From Thysanoteuthis rhombus (lineage: Eukaryota; Mollusca; Cephalopoda; Oegopsida; Thysanoteuthidae), in NCBI GenBank assembly GCA_963457665.1, contig OY735209.1:2287081-2351080 (forward strand): DNA of 64,000 nucleotides. Reading direction: 5' to 3'. This document shows positions 11,362 to 25,500 of the stretch, piece after piece. The position numbers and the translations under genes were made by a program. Each line of letters starts with the position of its first letter. Within the stretch, counting starts at the first letter, position 1. Below the pieces are notes generated by a model. The model searched no databases and was not told the origin of the DNA. It saw nothing but the letters and a program-made list of their open reading frames with translations.

Positions 11362-14300
11362 CACTTTTTTCTACCTGATCCGCCGTAGGATTCCATTATC
11401 ATTTGGACTAATAACTTTTTGGAATGACTGTGGTTTGCTTTCCTCTTTCGCCTGCTCCGCCGTAGGGCCCATGCCCTATCAGTGTTACAACCCTTGGGAT
11501 TGACTTTTTTTTGCCTTCCTCTTCCGCCTGCTCCGCCGTAGGGCCCATGCCCTATCAGTGTTACAACCGTTGGGAATAACTTTTTTTTTGACTTCCTCTT
11601 CCGCCTGCTCCGCTGTAGGGCCCATGCCCTATCAGTGTTACAACCGTTGGGAATGACTGGGAGTTGCCTTCCTCTTCCGCCTGCTCCGCTGTAGGGCCCA
11701 TGCCCTATCAGTGTTACAACCGTTGGGAATGACTGTTTTTTGCCTTCCTCTTCCGCCTGCTCCGCGGTAGGGCCCTTGCCCTATCAGTGTTACAACCGTT
11801 GGGAATAACTTTTTTTTTGCCTTCCTCTTCCGCCTGCTCCGCCGTAGGGCCCATGCCCTATCAGTGTTACAACCGTTCGGAATAACTTTTTTTTTGCCTT
11901 CCTCTTCCGCCTGCTCCGCTGTAGGGCCCATGCCCTATCAGTGTTACAACCGTTGGGAATGACTTTTTTTTGACTTCCTCTTCCGCCTGCTCCGCCGTAA
12001 GGCCCATGCCCTATCAGTGTTACAACCGTTGGGAATGACTGTTTTATGCTTTCCTCTTCCGCCTGCTCCGCCGTAGGGCCCATGCCCTATCAGTGTTACA
12101 ACCGTTGGGATTGACTTTTTTTTGACTTCCTCTTCCGCCTGCTCCGCCGTACGGCCCATGCCCTATCAGTGTTACAACCGTTGGGAATAACTTTTTTTTT
12201 GACTTCCTCTTCCGCCTGCTCCGCTGTAGGGCCCATGCCCTATCAGTGTTACAACCGTTGGGAATGACTTTTTTTTGACTTCCTCTTCCGCCTGCTCCGC
12301 CGTAAGGCCCATGCCCTATCAGTGTTACAACCGTTGGGAATGACTGGGGGTTGCCATCCTCTTCCGCCTGCTCCGCCATAGGGCCCATGCCCTATCAGTG
12401 TTACAACCGTTTGGAATGACTGGGGGTCGCCTTCCTCTTCCGCCTGCTCCGCCGTAGGGCCCATGCCCTATCAGTGTTACAACCGTTGGGAAAGACTTTT
12501 TTTTGACTTCCTCTTCCGCCTGCTCCGCCGTAGGGCCCATGCCCTATCAGTGTTACAACCGTTGGGAATGACTTTTTTTTGCCTTCCTCTTCCGCCTGCT
12601 TCGCCGTAAGGCCCATGCCCTATCAGTGTTACAACCGTTGGGAATGACTGGGGGTTGCCTTCCTCTTCCGCCTGCTCCGCCGTAGGGCCCATGCCCTATC
12701 AGTGTTACAACCGTTGGGAATGACTATTTTTTGCCTTCCTCTTCCGCCTGCTCTGCCTTAGGGCCCATGCCCTATCAGTGTTACAACCGTTGGGAATGAC
12801 TGGGGGTTGCCTTCCTCTTCCGCCTGCTCCGCCGTAGGGCCCATGCCCTATCAGTGTTACAACCGTTGGGAATAACTTTTTTTTTGACTTCCTCTTCCGC
12901 ATGCTCCGCCGTAAGGCCCATGCCCTATCAGTGTTACAACCGTTGGGAATGACTTTTTTTGCCTCCCTCTTCCGCCTGCTCCGCCGTAGGGCCCATGCAC
13001 TATCAGTGTTACAACCGTTGGGAATGACTGGGGGTTGCCTTCTTCTTCCGCCTGCTCCGCCATAGGGCCCATGCCCTATCAGTGTTACAACCGTTTGGAA
13101 TGACTTTTTTTTGCCTTCCTCTTCCGCCTGCTCCGCCGTAGGGCCCATGCCCTATCAGTGTTACAACCGTTGGGAATGACTGGGGGTTGCCTTCCTCTTC
13201 CACCTGCTCCGCCATAGGGCCCATGCCCTATCAGTGTTACAACCGTTGGGGATGACTTTTTTTTGCCTCCCTCTTCCGCCTGCTCCGCCGTAGGGCCCAT
13301 GCCCTATCAGTGTTACAACCGTTGGGAATGACTTTTTTTTGACTTCATCTTCCGCCTGCTCCGCCGTAGGGCCCATGCCCTATCAGTGTTACAACCGTTG
13401 GGAATGACTTTTCTTTGCCTCCCTCTTCCGCCTGCTCCGCCGTAAGGCCCCTGCCCTATCAGTGTTACAACCGTTGGGAATAACTTTTTTTTTGACTTCC
13501 TCTTCCGCCTGCTCCGCCGTAGGGCCCATGCCCTATCAGCGTTACAACCATTGGGAATGACTTTTTTTTGACTTCATCTTCCGCCTGCTCCGCCGTAGGG
13601 CCCATGCCCTATCAGTGTTACAACCGTTGGGAATGACTTTTTTTTGCCTTCCTCTTCCGCCTGCTCCGCCGTAAGGCCCCTGCCCTATCAGTGTTACAAC
13701 CGTTCGGAATAACTTTTTTTTTTACTTCCTCTTCCGCCTGCTCCGCCGTAGGGCCCATGCCCTATCAGCGTTACAACCGTTGGGAATGACTTTTTTTTGC
13801 CTTCCTCTTCCGCCTGCTCCGCCGTAGGGCCCATGCCTTATCAGTGTTACAACCGTTGGGAATGATTTGGGGTTGCCTTCCTCTTCCGCCTGCTCCGCCG
13901 TAGGGCTCATGCCCTATCAGTGTTACAACCGTTGGGAATGACGGGGGATTGCCTTCCCCTTTTGCCTGCTCCGCCGTAGGGCCCATGCCCTATCAGTGTT
14001 ACAACCGGTGGGAATGACTGTTTTTTGCCTTCCTCTTCCGCCTGCTCCGCCGTAGGGCCCATGCCCTATCAGTGATACAACCGTTGGGAATGACTGGGGG
14101 TTGCCTTCCTCTTCTGCCTGCTCCGCCGTAGGGCCCATGCCCTATCAGTGTTACAACCGTTGGGAATGACTTTTTTTTGCCTTCCTCTTCCGCCTGCTCC
14201 GCCGTAGGGCCCATGCCCTATCAGTGTTACTACCGTTGGAAATGACTGGGGGTTACCTTCCTCTTCCGCCTGCTCCGCCTTAGGGCCCATGCCCTATCAG

Positions 14301-17300
14301 TGTTACAACCGTTGGGAATGACTGGGGGTTGCCTTCCTCTTCCGCCTGCTCCGCCGTAAGGCCAATGACCTATCAGTGTTACAACCGTTGGGAATGACTG
14401 TTTTATGCTTTCCTCTTCCGCCTGCTCCGCCGTAGGGCCCATGCCCTATCAGTGTTACAACCGTTGGGATTGACTTTTTTTTGACTTCCTCTTCCGCCTG
14501 CTCCGCCGTAGGGCCCATGCCCTATCAGTGTTACAACCGTTGGGAATAACTTTTTTTTTGACTTCCTCTTCCGCCTGCTCCGCTGTAGGGCCCATGCCCT
14601 ATCAGTGTTACAACCGTGGGAATGACTTTTTTTTGACTTCCTCTTCCGCCTGCTCCGCCGTAAGGCCCATGCCCTATCAGTGTTACAACCGTTGGGAATG
14701 ACTGGGGGTTGCCATCCTCTTCCGCCTGCTCCGCCGTAAGGCCCATGCCCTATCAGTGTTACAACCGTTTGGAATGACTGGGGGTTGCCTTCCTCTTCCG
14801 CCTGCTCCGCCGTAGGGCCCATGCCCTATCAGTGTTACAACCGTTGGGAAAGACTTTTTTTTGACTTCCTCTTCCGCCTGCTCCGCCGTAGGGCCCATGC
14901 CCTATCAGTGTTACAACCGTTGGGAATGACTTTTTTTTGCCTTCCTCTTCCGCTTGCTTCGCCGTAAGGCCCATGCCCTATCAGTGTTACAACCGTTGGG
15001 AATGACTGGGGGTTGCCTTCCTCTTCCGCCTGCTCCGCCGTAGGGCCCATGCCCTATCAGTGTTACAACCGTTGGGAATGACTTTTTTTTGCCTTCCTCT
15101 TCCGCCTGCTCCGCCTTAGGGCCCATGCCCTATCAGTGTTACAACCGTTGGGAATGACTGGGGGTTGCCTTCCTCTTCCGCCTGCTCCGCCGTAGGGCCC
15201 ATGCCCTATCAGTGTTACAACCGTTGGGAATGACTGTTTTTCGCCTTCCTCTTCCGCCTGCTCCGCCGTAGGGCCCATGCCCTATCAGTGTTACAACCGT
15301 TGGGAATAACTTTTTTTTTGACTTCCTCTTCCGCATGCTCCGCCGTAAGGCCCATGCCCTATCAGTGTTACAACCGTTGGGAATGACTTTTTTTGCCTCC
15401 ATCTTCCGCCTGCTCCGCCGTAGGGCCCATGCACTATCAGTGTTACAACCGTTGGGAATGACTGGGGGTTGCCTTCCTCTTCCGCCTGCTCCGCCATAGG
15501 GCAATGCCCTATCAGTGTTACAACCGTTGGGAATGATTTTTTTTTGCCTTCCTCTTCCGCCTGCTCCGCCGTAGGGCCCATGCCCTATCAGTGTTACAAC
15601 CGTTGGGAATGACTGGGGGTTGCCTTCCTCTTCCACCTGCTCCACCATAGGGCCCATGCCCTATCAGTGTTACAACCGTTGGGAATGACTTTTTTTTGAC
15701 TTCATCTTCCGCCTGCTCCGCCGTAGGGCGCATGCCCTATCAGTGTTACAACCGTTGGGAATGACTTTTTTTTGCCTTCCTCTTCCGCCTGCTCCGCCGT
15801 AAGGCCCCTGCCCTATCAGTGTTTCAACCGTTGGGAATAACTTTTTTTTTGACTTCCTCTTCCGCCTGCTCCGCCGTAGGGCCCATGCCCTATCAGCGTT
15901 ACAACCGTTGGGAATGACTTTTTTTTGCCTTCCTCTTCCGCCTGCTCCGCCGTGGGGCCCATGACCTATCAGTGTTACAACCGTTGGGAATGACTTTTTT
16001 TGCCTTCCTCTTCCGCCTGCTCCGCCGTAGGGCCCATGCCCTATCAGTGTTACAACCGTTGGGAATGACGGGGGGTTGCCTTCCCCTTTTGCCTGCTCCG
16101 CCGTAGGGCCCATGCCCTATCAGTGTTACAATCGTTGGGAATGACTGTTTTTTGCCTTCCTCTTCCGCCTGCTCCGCCGTAGGGCCCATGCCCTATCAGT
16201 GTTACAACCGTTGGGAATGACTTTTTTTTGCCTTCCTCTTCCGCCTGCTTCGCCGTAAGGCCCATGCCCTATCAGTGTTACAACCGTTGGGAATGACTGG
16301 GGGTTGCCTTCCTCTTCCGCCTGCTCCGCCGTAGGGCCCATGCCCTATCAGTGTTACAACCGTTGGGAATGACTATTTTTTGCCTTCCTCTTCCGCCTGC
16401 TCTGCCTTAGGGCCCATGCCCTATCAGTGTTACAACCGTTGGGAATGACTGGGGGTTGCCTTCCTCTTCCGCCTGCTCCGCCGTAGGGCCCATGCCCTAT
16501 CAGTGTTACAACCGTTGGGAATGACTGGGGGTTGCCTTCGTCTTCCGCCTGCTCCGCCGTAGGGCCCATGCCCTATCAGTGTTACAACCGTTGGGAATGA
16601 CTGGGGGTTGCCTTCCTCTTCCGCCTGCTCCGCCGTAGGGCCCATGCCCTATCAGTGTTACAACCGTTGGGAATGACTGGGGGTTGCCTTCCTCTTCCGC
16701 CTGCTCCGCTGTAGGGCCCATGCCCTATCAGTGTTACAACCGTTAGGAATGACTGGGGGTTGCCTTCCTCTTCCGCCTGCTCCGCCGTAGGGCCCATGCC
16801 CTATCAGTGTTACAACCGTTAGGAATGACTTTTTTTTTGACTTCCTCTTCCGCCTGCTCCGCCGTAGGGCCCATGCCCTATCAGTGTTACAACCGTTGGG
16901 AATGACTTTTTTTTGCCTTCCTCTTCCGCCTGCTCCGCCGTAGGGCCCATGCCCTATCAGTGTTACAACCGTTGGGAATGACTGGGGGTTGCCTTCCTCT
17001 TCCGCCTGCTCCGCCGTAGGGCCCATGCCCTATCAGTGTTACAACCGTTGGGAATGACTTTTTTTTGCATTCCTCTTCCGCCTGCTCCGCCGTAGGGCCA
17101 TGCCCTATCAGTGTTACAACCGTTGGGAATGATTTTTTTGGACTTCCTCTTCCGTCTGCTCCGCCGTAGGGCCCATGCCCTATCAATGTTACAACCGTTG
17201 GGAATAACTTTTTTTTTGACTTCCTCTTCCGCCTGCTCCGCCGTAGGGCCCATGCCCTATCAGTGTTACAACCGTTGGGAATGACTGGGGGTTGCCTTCC

Positions 17301-19088
17301 TCTTTCGCCTGCTCCGCCGTAGGGCCCATGCCGTATCAGTGTTAAAACCGTTGGGAATAACTTTTTTTTTGACTTCCTCTTCCGCCTGCTCCGCCGTAGG
17401 GCCCATGCCCTATCAGTGTTACAACCGTTGGGAATGACTGGGGGTTGCCTTCCTCTTCCGCCTGCTCCGCCGTAGGGCCCATGCCCTATCAGTGTTACAA
17501 CCGTTGGGAATGACTTTTTTTTGCCTTCCTCTTCCGCCTGCTCAGCCGTAGGGCCCATGCCCTATCAGTGTTACAACCGTTGGGAATGATTTGGGGTTGC
17601 CTTCCTCTTCCGCCTGCTCCGCCGTAGGGCCCATGCCCTATCAGTGTTACAACCGTTGGGAATGACTGGGTGTTGCCTTCTTCTTCCGCCTGCTCCGCAG
17701 TAGGGCCTATGCCCTATCAGTGTTACAACCGTTGGGAATGACTTTTTTTTGCCTTCCTCTTCCGCCTGCTCCGCCGTAGGGCCCATGCCCTATCAGTGTT
17801 ACAACCGTTGGGAATGATTTGGGGTTGCCTCCCTCTTCCGCCTGCTCCGCCGTAGGGCCCATGCCCTATCAGTGTTAAAACCGTTGGGAATAACTTTTTT
17901 TTTGACTTCCTCTTCCGCCTGCTCCGCCGTAGGGCCCATGCCCTATCAGTGTTACAACCGTTGGGAATGACTGGGGGTTGCCTTCCTCTTCCGCCTGCTC
18001 CGCCGTAGGGCCCATGCCCTATCAGTGTTACAACCGTTGGGAATGACTTTTTTTTGCCTTCCTCTTCCGCCTGCTCAGCCGTAGGGCCCATGCCCTATCA
18101 GTGTTACAACCGTTGGGAATGATTTGGGGTTGCCTTCCTCTTCCGCCTGCTCCGCCGTAGGGCCCATGCCCTATCAGTGTTACAACCGTTGGGAATGACT
18201 GGGTGTTGCCTTCTTCTTCCGCCTGCTCCGCCGTAGGGCCTATGCCCTATCAGTGTTACAACCGTTGGGAATGACTTTTTTTTGCCTTCCTCTTCCGCCT
18301 GCTCCGCCGTAGGGCCCATGCCCTATCAGTGTTACAACCGTTGGGAATGATTTGGGGTTGCCTCCCTCTTCCGCCTGCTCCGCCGTAGGGCCCATGCCCT
18401 ATCAGTGTTACAACTGTTGGGAATGACTTTTTTTTGCCTTCCTCTTCCGCCTGCTCCGCCGTAGGGCCCCTGCCCTATCAGTGTTACAACCGTTGGGAAT
18501 GATTTGGGGTTGCCTTCCTCTTCCGCCTGCTCCAGCGTTGGGCCCATGCCCTATCAGTGTTACAACCGTTGGGAATGACTGGGGGTTGCCTTCCTCTTCC
18601 GCCTGCTCCGCCGTAGGGCCCATGCCCTATCAGTGTTACAACCGTTGGGAATGACTTTTTTTTGCCTTCCTCTTCCGCCTGCTCCGCTGTAGGGCCCATG
18701 CCCTATCAGTGTTACAACCGTTGGGAATGACTTTTTTTTGCCTTCCTCTTCCGCCTGCTCCGCCGTAGGGCCCATGCCCTATCAGTGTTACAACCGTTGG
18801 GAATGACTTTTTTTTGCCTTCCTCTTCCGCCTGCTCCGCCGTAGGGCCCATGCCCTATCAGTGTTACAACCGTTGGGAATGACTTTTTTTTGCCTTCCTC
18901 TTCTGCCTGCTCCGCCGTAGGGCCCATGCCCTATCAGTATTACAACCGTTGGGAATGATTTGGGGTTGCCTTCCTCTTCCGCCTGCTCCGCCGTTGGGCC
19001 CATGCCCTATCAGTGTTACAACCGTTGGGAATGACTTTTTTTTGCCTTCCTCTTCCGCCTGCTCCGCCGTAGGGCCCATGCCCTATCA

Positions 19089-19800
19089 GTATTACAACCG
19101 GTGGGAATGATTTGGGGTTGCCTTCCTCTTCCGCCTGCTCTGCCGTTGGGCCCATGCCCTATCAGTGTTACAACCGTTGGGAATGACTTTTTTTTGCCTT
19201 CCTCTTCCGCCTGCTCAGCCGTAGGGCCCATGCCCTATCAGTGTTACAACCGTTGGGAATGATTTGGGGTTGCCTTCCTCTTCCGCCTGCTCCGCCGTAG
19301 GGCCCATGCCCTATCAGTGTTACAACCGTTGGGAATGACTGGGTGTTGCCTTCTTCTTCCGCCTGCTCCGCCGTAGGGCCCATGCCCTATCAGTGTTACA
19401 ACCGTTGGGAATGACTTTTTTTTGCCTTCCTCTTCCGCCTGCTCCGCCGTAGGGCCCATGCCCTATCAGTATTACAACCGGTGGGAATGATTTGGGGTTG
19501 CCTTCCTCTTCCGCCTGCTCTGCCGTTGGGCCCATGCCCTATCAGTGTTACAACCGTTGGGAATGACTTTTTTTTGCCTTCCTCTTCCGCCTGCTCAGCC
19601 GTAGGGCCCATGCCCTATCAGTGTTACAACCGTTGGGAATGATTTGGGGTTGCCTTCCTCTTCCGCCTGCTCCGCCGTAGGGCCCATGCCCTATCAGTGT
19701 TACAACCGTTGGGAATGACTGGGTGTTGCCTTCTTCTTCCGCCTGCTCCGCCGTAGGGCCCATGCCCTATCAGTGTTACAACCGTTGGGAATGACTGGGT
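19089..19800. repeat. 5-mer (380-bp) higher-order repeat pair
   Basis: Two adjacent blocks share an ordered set of monomer variants at an offset of 380 bp. Each starts with the unusual TATTACAACCGGTGGGAATG and CTCTGCCGTTGGGCCC, followed by T8-GCC with CTCAGCCG, GATTTGGGG and GGGTGTTGCCTTCTTC monomers. The second copy diverges in its last unit, where a GGGTGTT monomer takes the place of the T8 monomer. This indicates a recent unequal exchange of five monomers. Confidence 0.75.
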
Positions 19801-20599
19801 GTTGCCTTCTTCTTCCGCCTGCTCCGCCGTAGGGCCCATGCCCTATCAGTGTTACAACCGTTGAGAATGACTGGGGGTTGCCTTCCTCTTCCGCTTGCTC
19901 CGCTGTAGGGCCCATGCCCTATCAGTGTTACAACCGTTGGGAATGACTGTTTTTTGCCTTCCTCTTCCGCCTGCTCCGCCATAGGGCCCATGCCCTATCA
20001 GTGTTACAACCGTTAGGAAAAACTTTTTTTTTGACTTCCTCTTCCGCCTGCTCCGCCGTAGGGCCCTTGCCCTATCAGTGTTACAACCGTTGGGAATTAC
20101 TTTTTTTTGCCTTCCTCTTCCGCCTGCTCCGCCGTAGGGCCCATGCCCTATCAGTGTTACAACCGTTGGGAATGACTGGGGGTTGCCTTCCTCTTCCGCC
20201 TGCTCCGCCGTAGGGCCCATGCCCTATCAGTGTTACAACCGATGGGAATGACTAGGGGTTGCCTTCCTCTTCCGCCTGCTCCGCCGTAGGGCCCATGCCC
20301 TATCAGTGTTACAACCGTTGGGAATGACTTTTTTTTGCCTTGCTCTTCCGCCTGCTCCGCCGTAGGGCCCATGCCCTATCAGTGTTACAACCGTTGGGAA
20401 TGACTGGGGGTTGCCTTCCTCTTCCGCCTGCTCCGCCGTAGGGCCCATGCCCTATCAGTGTTACAACCGTTGGGAATGACTAGGGGTTGCCTTCCTCTTC
20501 CGCCTGCTCCGCCGTAGGGCCCATGCCCTATCAGTGTTACAACCGTTGGGAATGACTTTTTTTTGCCTTCCTCTTCCGCCTGCTCCGCCGTAGGGCCCA

Positions 20600-23500
20600 T
20601 GCCCTATCAGTGTTACAACTGTTGGGAATGACTTTTTTTTGACTCCCTCTTCCGCCGGCTCCGCCGTAGGGCCCATGCCCTATCAGTGTTACAACCGTTG
20701 GGAATGACTGGGTGTTGCCTTCTTCTTCCGCCTGCTCCGCCGTAGGGCCCATGCCCTATCAGTGTTACAACCGTTGGGAATGACTGGGGGTTGCCTTCCT
20801 CTACCGCCTGCTCCGCCGTAGGGCCCATGCCCTATCAGTGTTACAACCGTTGGGAATAACTTTTTTTTTGACTTCCTCTTCCGCCTGCTCCGCCGTAGGG
20901 CCCATGCCCTATCAGTGTTACAACCGTTGGGAATTACTTTTTTTTGCCTTCCTCTTCCGCCTGCTCCGCCGTAGGGCCCATGCCCTATCAGTGTTACAAC
21001 CGTTGGGAATAACTTTTTTTTGCCTTCCTCTTCCGCCTGCTCCGCCGTAGGACCCATGCCCTATCAGTGTTTCAACCGTTGGGAATAACTTTTTTTTGCC
21101 TTCCTCTTCCCCCTGCTCCGCCGTAGGGCCCATGCCCTATCAGTGTTACAACTGTTGGGAATAACTTTTTTTTGCCTTCCTCTTCCGCCTGCTCCGCTGT
21201 AGGACCCATGCCCTATCAGTGTTTCAACCGTTGGTAATAACTTTTTTTTGCCTTCCTCTTCCCCCTGCTCCGCCGTAGGGCCCATGCCCTATCAGTGTTA
21301 CAACCGTTGGGAATGACTGGGGGTTGCCTTCCTCTTCCGCCTGCTCCGCCGTAGGGCCCATGCCCTATCAGTGTTACAACCGTTGGGAATGACTGGGGGT
21401 TGCCTTCCTCTTCCGCCTGCTCCGCCGTAGGGCCATGCCCTATCAGTGTTACAACCGTTGGGAATGACTTTTTTTTGCCTTCCTCTTCTGCCTGCTCCGC
21501 CGTAGGGCCCATGCCCTATCAGTATTACAACCTTTGGGAATGATTTGGGGTTGCCTTCCTCTTCCGCCTGCTCCGCCGTTGGGCCCATGCCCTATCAGTG
21601 TTACAACCGTTGGGAATGACTTTTTTTTGCCTTCCTCTTCCGCCTGCTCCGCCGTAGGGCCCATGCCCTATCAGTATTACAACCGGTGGGAATGATTTGG
21701 GGTTGCCTTCCTCTTCCGCCTGCTCCGCCGTTGGGCCCATGCCCTATCAGTGTTACAACCGTTGGGAATGACTTTTTTTTGCCTTCCTCTTCCGCCTGCT
21801 CCGCCGTAGGGCCCATGCCCTATCAGTGTTACAACCGTTGGGAATGATTTGGGGTTGCCTTCCTCTTCCGCCTGCTCCGCCGTAGGGCCCATGCCCTATC
21901 AGTGTTACAACCGTTGGGAATGACTGGGTGTTGCCTTCTTCTTCCGCCTGCTCCGCCGTAGGGCCCATGCCCTATCAGTGTTACAACCGTTGGGAATGAC
22001 TTTTTTTTGCCTTCCTCTTACGCCTGCTCCGCCGTAGGGCCCATGCCCTATCAGTGTTACAACCGTTGGGAATGATTTGGGGTTGCCTTCCTCTTCCGCC
22101 TGCTCCGCCGTAGGGCCCATGCCCTATCAGTGTTACAACCGTTGGGAATGACTGGGTGTTGCCTTCTTCTTCCGCCTGCTCCGCCGTAGGGCCCATGCCC
22201 TATCAGTGTTACAACCGTTGGGAATGACTTTTTTTTGCCTTCCTCTTCCGCCTGCTCCGCCGTAGGGCCCATGCCCTATCAGTGTTACAACCGTTGGGAA
22301 TGATTTGGGGTTGCCTTCCTCTTCCGCCTGCTCCGCCGTAGGGCCCATGCCCTATCAGTGTTACAACCGTTGGGAATGACTGGGGGTTGCCTTCCTCTTC
22401 CGCTTGCTCCGCTGTAGGGCCCATGCCCTATCAGTGTTACAACCGTTGGGAATGACTTTTTTTTGCCTTCCTCTTCCGCCTGCTCCGCCGTAGGGCCCAT
22501 GCCCTATCAGTGTTACAACCGTTGGGAATGATTTGGGGTTGCCTTCCTCTTCCGCCTGCTCCGCCGTAGGGCCCATGCCCTATCAGTGTTACAACCGTTG
22601 GGAATGACTGGGGGTTGCCTTCCTCTTCCGCTTGCTCCGCTGTAGGGCCCATGCCCTATCAGTGTTACAACCGTTGGGAATGACTTTTTTTTGCCTTCCT
22701 CTTACGCCTGCTCCGCCGTAGGGCCCATGCCCTATCAGTGTTACAACCGTTGGGAATGATTTGGGGTTGCCTTCCTCTTCCGCCTGCTCCGCCGTAGGGC
22801 CCATGCCCTATCAGTGTTACAACCGTTGGGAATGACTTTTTTTTGCCTTCCTCTTCCGCCTGCTCCGCCGTATGGCCCATGCCCTATCAGTGTTACAACC
22901 GTTTGGAATGATTTGGGGTTGCCTTCCTCTTCCGCCTGCTCCGCCGTAGGGCCCATGCCCTATCAGTGTTACAACCGTTGGGAATGACTGGGGGTTGCCT
23001 TCCTCTTCCGCTTGCTCCGCTGTAGGGCCCATGCCCTATCAGTGTTACAACCGTTGGGAATGACTTTTTTTTGACTTCATCTTCCGCCTGCTCCGCCGTA
23101 GGGCGCATGCCCTATCAGTGTTACAACCGTTGGGAATGACTTTTTTTTGCCTTCCTCTTCCGCCTGCTCCGCTGTAGGGCCCATGCCCTATCAGTGTTAC
23201 AACCGTTGGGAATGACTGTTTTTTGCCTTCCTCTTCCGCCTGCTCCGCCATAGGGCCCATGCCCTATCAGTGTTACAACCGTTAGGAAAAACTTTTTTTT
23301 TGACTTCCTCTTCCGCCTGCTCCGCCGTAGGGCCCTTGCCCTATCAGTGTTACAACCGTTGGGAATTACTTTTTTTTGCCTTCCTCTTCCGCCTGCTCCG
23401 CCGTAGGGCCCATGCCCTATCAGTGTTACAACCGTTGGGAATGACTGGGGGTTGCCTTCCTCTTCCGCCTGCTCCGCCGTAGGGCCCATGCCCTATCAGT

Positions 23501-23900
23501 GTTACAACCGTTGGGAATGACTAGGGGTTGCCTTCCTCTTCCGCCTGCTCCGCCGTAGGGCCCATGCCCTATCAGTGTTACAACCGTTGGGAATGACTTT
23601 TTTTTGCCTTGCTCTTCCGCCTGCTCCGCCGTAGGGCCCATGCCCTATCAGTGTTACAACCGTTGGGAATGACTGGGGGTTGCCTTCCTCTTCCGCCTGC
23701 TCCGCCGTAGGGCCCATGCCCTATCAGTGTTACAACCGTTGGGAATGACTTTTTTTTGCCTTCCTCTTCCGCCTGCTCCGCCGTATGGCCCATGCCCTAT
23801 CAGTGTTACAACCGTTGGGAATGACTTTTTTTTGCCTTCCTCTTCCGCCTGCTCCGCCGTAGGGCCCATGCCCTATCAGTGTTACAACTGTTGGGAATGA
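20600..23900. repeat. Large array duplication, copy 1
   Basis: The ordered variants in this stretch recur at about 26.9-30.2 kb. The offset is about 6,310-6,386 bp in the left part and 6,006 bp in the right part, implying gain or loss of about five monomers between copies. Diagnostic markers are CCTCTACCGCC (20,810), GTGTTTCAACCG (21,067), the GATTTGGGG/GGGTGTT/T8 3-mer run, and TTAGGAAAAAC (about 23,283). Confidence 0.75.
21830..23060. repeat. 3-mer (228-bp) higher-order repeat run
   Basis: Monomers cycle in a fixed order: GATTTGGGGTTGCC, then GACTGGGTGTTGCCTTCTTC or GACTGGGGGTTGCC with CTTGCTCCGCTG, then GACTTTTTTTTGCC, often with CTTACGCC. Identical types recur every 228 bp. It is a true three-monomer higher-order repeat, and similar runs lie at 24.2-25.4 kb and 28.2-29.1 kb. 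Confidence 0.8.
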
Positions 23901-24199
23901 CTTTTTTTTGACTCCCTCTTCCGCCGGCTCCGCCGTAGGGCCCATGCCCTATCAGTATTACAACCGGTGGGAATGGATTTGGGGTTGCCTTCTTCTTCCG
24001 CCTGCTCCGCCGTAGAGCCCATGCCCTATCAGTGTTACAACCGTTGGGGAAAACTTTTTTTTGCCTTCCTCTTCCGCCTGCTCCGCCGTATGGCCCATGC
24101 CCTATCAGTGTTACAACCGTTGGGAATGACTTTTTTTTGCCTTCCTCTTCCGCCTGCTCCGCCGTAGGGCCCATGCCCTATCAGTGTTACAACCGTTGG

Positions 24200-25500
24200 G
24201 AATGACTTTTTTTTGCCTTCCTCTTCCGCCTGCTCCGCCGTAGGGCCCATGCCCTATCAGTGTTACAACCGTTGGGAATGATTTGGGGTTGCCTTCCTCT
24301 TCCGCCTGCTCCGCCGTAGGGCCCATGCCCTATCAGTGTTACAACCGTTGGGAATGACTGGGTGTTGCCTTCTTCTTCCGCCTGCTCCGCCGTAGGGCCC
24401 ATGCCCTATCAGTGTTACAACCGTTGGGAATGACTTTTTTTTGCCTTCCTCTTCCGCCTGCTCCGCCGTAGGGCCCATGCCCTATCAGTGTTACAACCGT
24501 TGGGAATGATTTGGGGTTGCCTTCCTCTTCCGCCTGCTCCGCCGTAGGGCCCATGCCCTATCAGTGTTACAACCGTTGGGAATGACTGGGGGTTGCCTTC
24601 CTCTTCCGCATGCTCCGCTGTAGGGCCCATGCCCTATCAGTGTTACAACCGTTGGGAATGACTTTTTTTTGCCTTCCTCTTACGCCTGCTCCGCCGTAGG
24701 GCCCATGCCCTATCAGTGTTACAACCGTTGGGAATGATTTGGGGTTGCCTTCCTCTTCCGCCTGCTCCGCCGTAGGGCCCATGCCCTATCAGTGTTACAA
24801 CCGTTGGGAATGACTTTTTTTTGCCTTCCTCTTCCGCCTGCTCCGCCGTATGGCCCATGCCCTATCAGTGTTACAACCGTTGGGAATGACTTTTTTTTGC
24901 CTTCCTCTTCCGCCTGCTCCGCCGTAGGGCCCATGCCCTATCAGTGTTACAACCGTTGGGAATGATTTGGGGTTGCCTTCCTCTTCCGCCTGCTCCGCCG
25001 TAGGGCCCATGCCCTATCAGTGTTACAACCGTTAGGAATGACTGGGGGTTGCCTTCCTCTTCCGCTTGCTCCGCTGTAGGGCCCATGCCCTATCAGTGTT
25101 ACAACCGTTGGGAATGACTTTTTTTTGCCTTCCTCTTACGCCTGCTCCGCCGTAGGGCCCATGCCCTATCAGTGTTACAACCGTTGGGAATGATTTGGGG
25201 TTGCCTTCCTCTTCCGCCTGCTCCGCCGTAGGGCCCATGCCCTATCAGTGTTACAACCGTTGGGAATGACTTTTTTTTGCCTTCCTCTTCCGCCTGCTCC
25301 GCCGTATGGCCCATGCCCTATCAGTGTTACAACCGTTTGGAATGATTTGGGGTTGCCTTCCTCTTCCGCCTGCTCCGCCGTAGGGCCCATGCCCTATCAG
25401 TGTTACAACCGTTGGGAATGACTGGGGGTTGCCTTCCTCTTCCGCTTGCTCCGCTGTAGGGCCCATGCCCTATCAGTGTTACAACCGTTGGGAATGACTG
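24200..25500. repeat. 3-mer (228-bp) higher-order repeat run, second zone
   Basis: It shows the same order of monomer types as the run at 21.8-23.1 kb, with local slips where two T8 monomers adjoin. GTATGGCCC monomers mark several T8 units. It ends at a GTTTTTTGCC monomer followed by the TTAGGAAAAAC monomer. Confidence 0.75.
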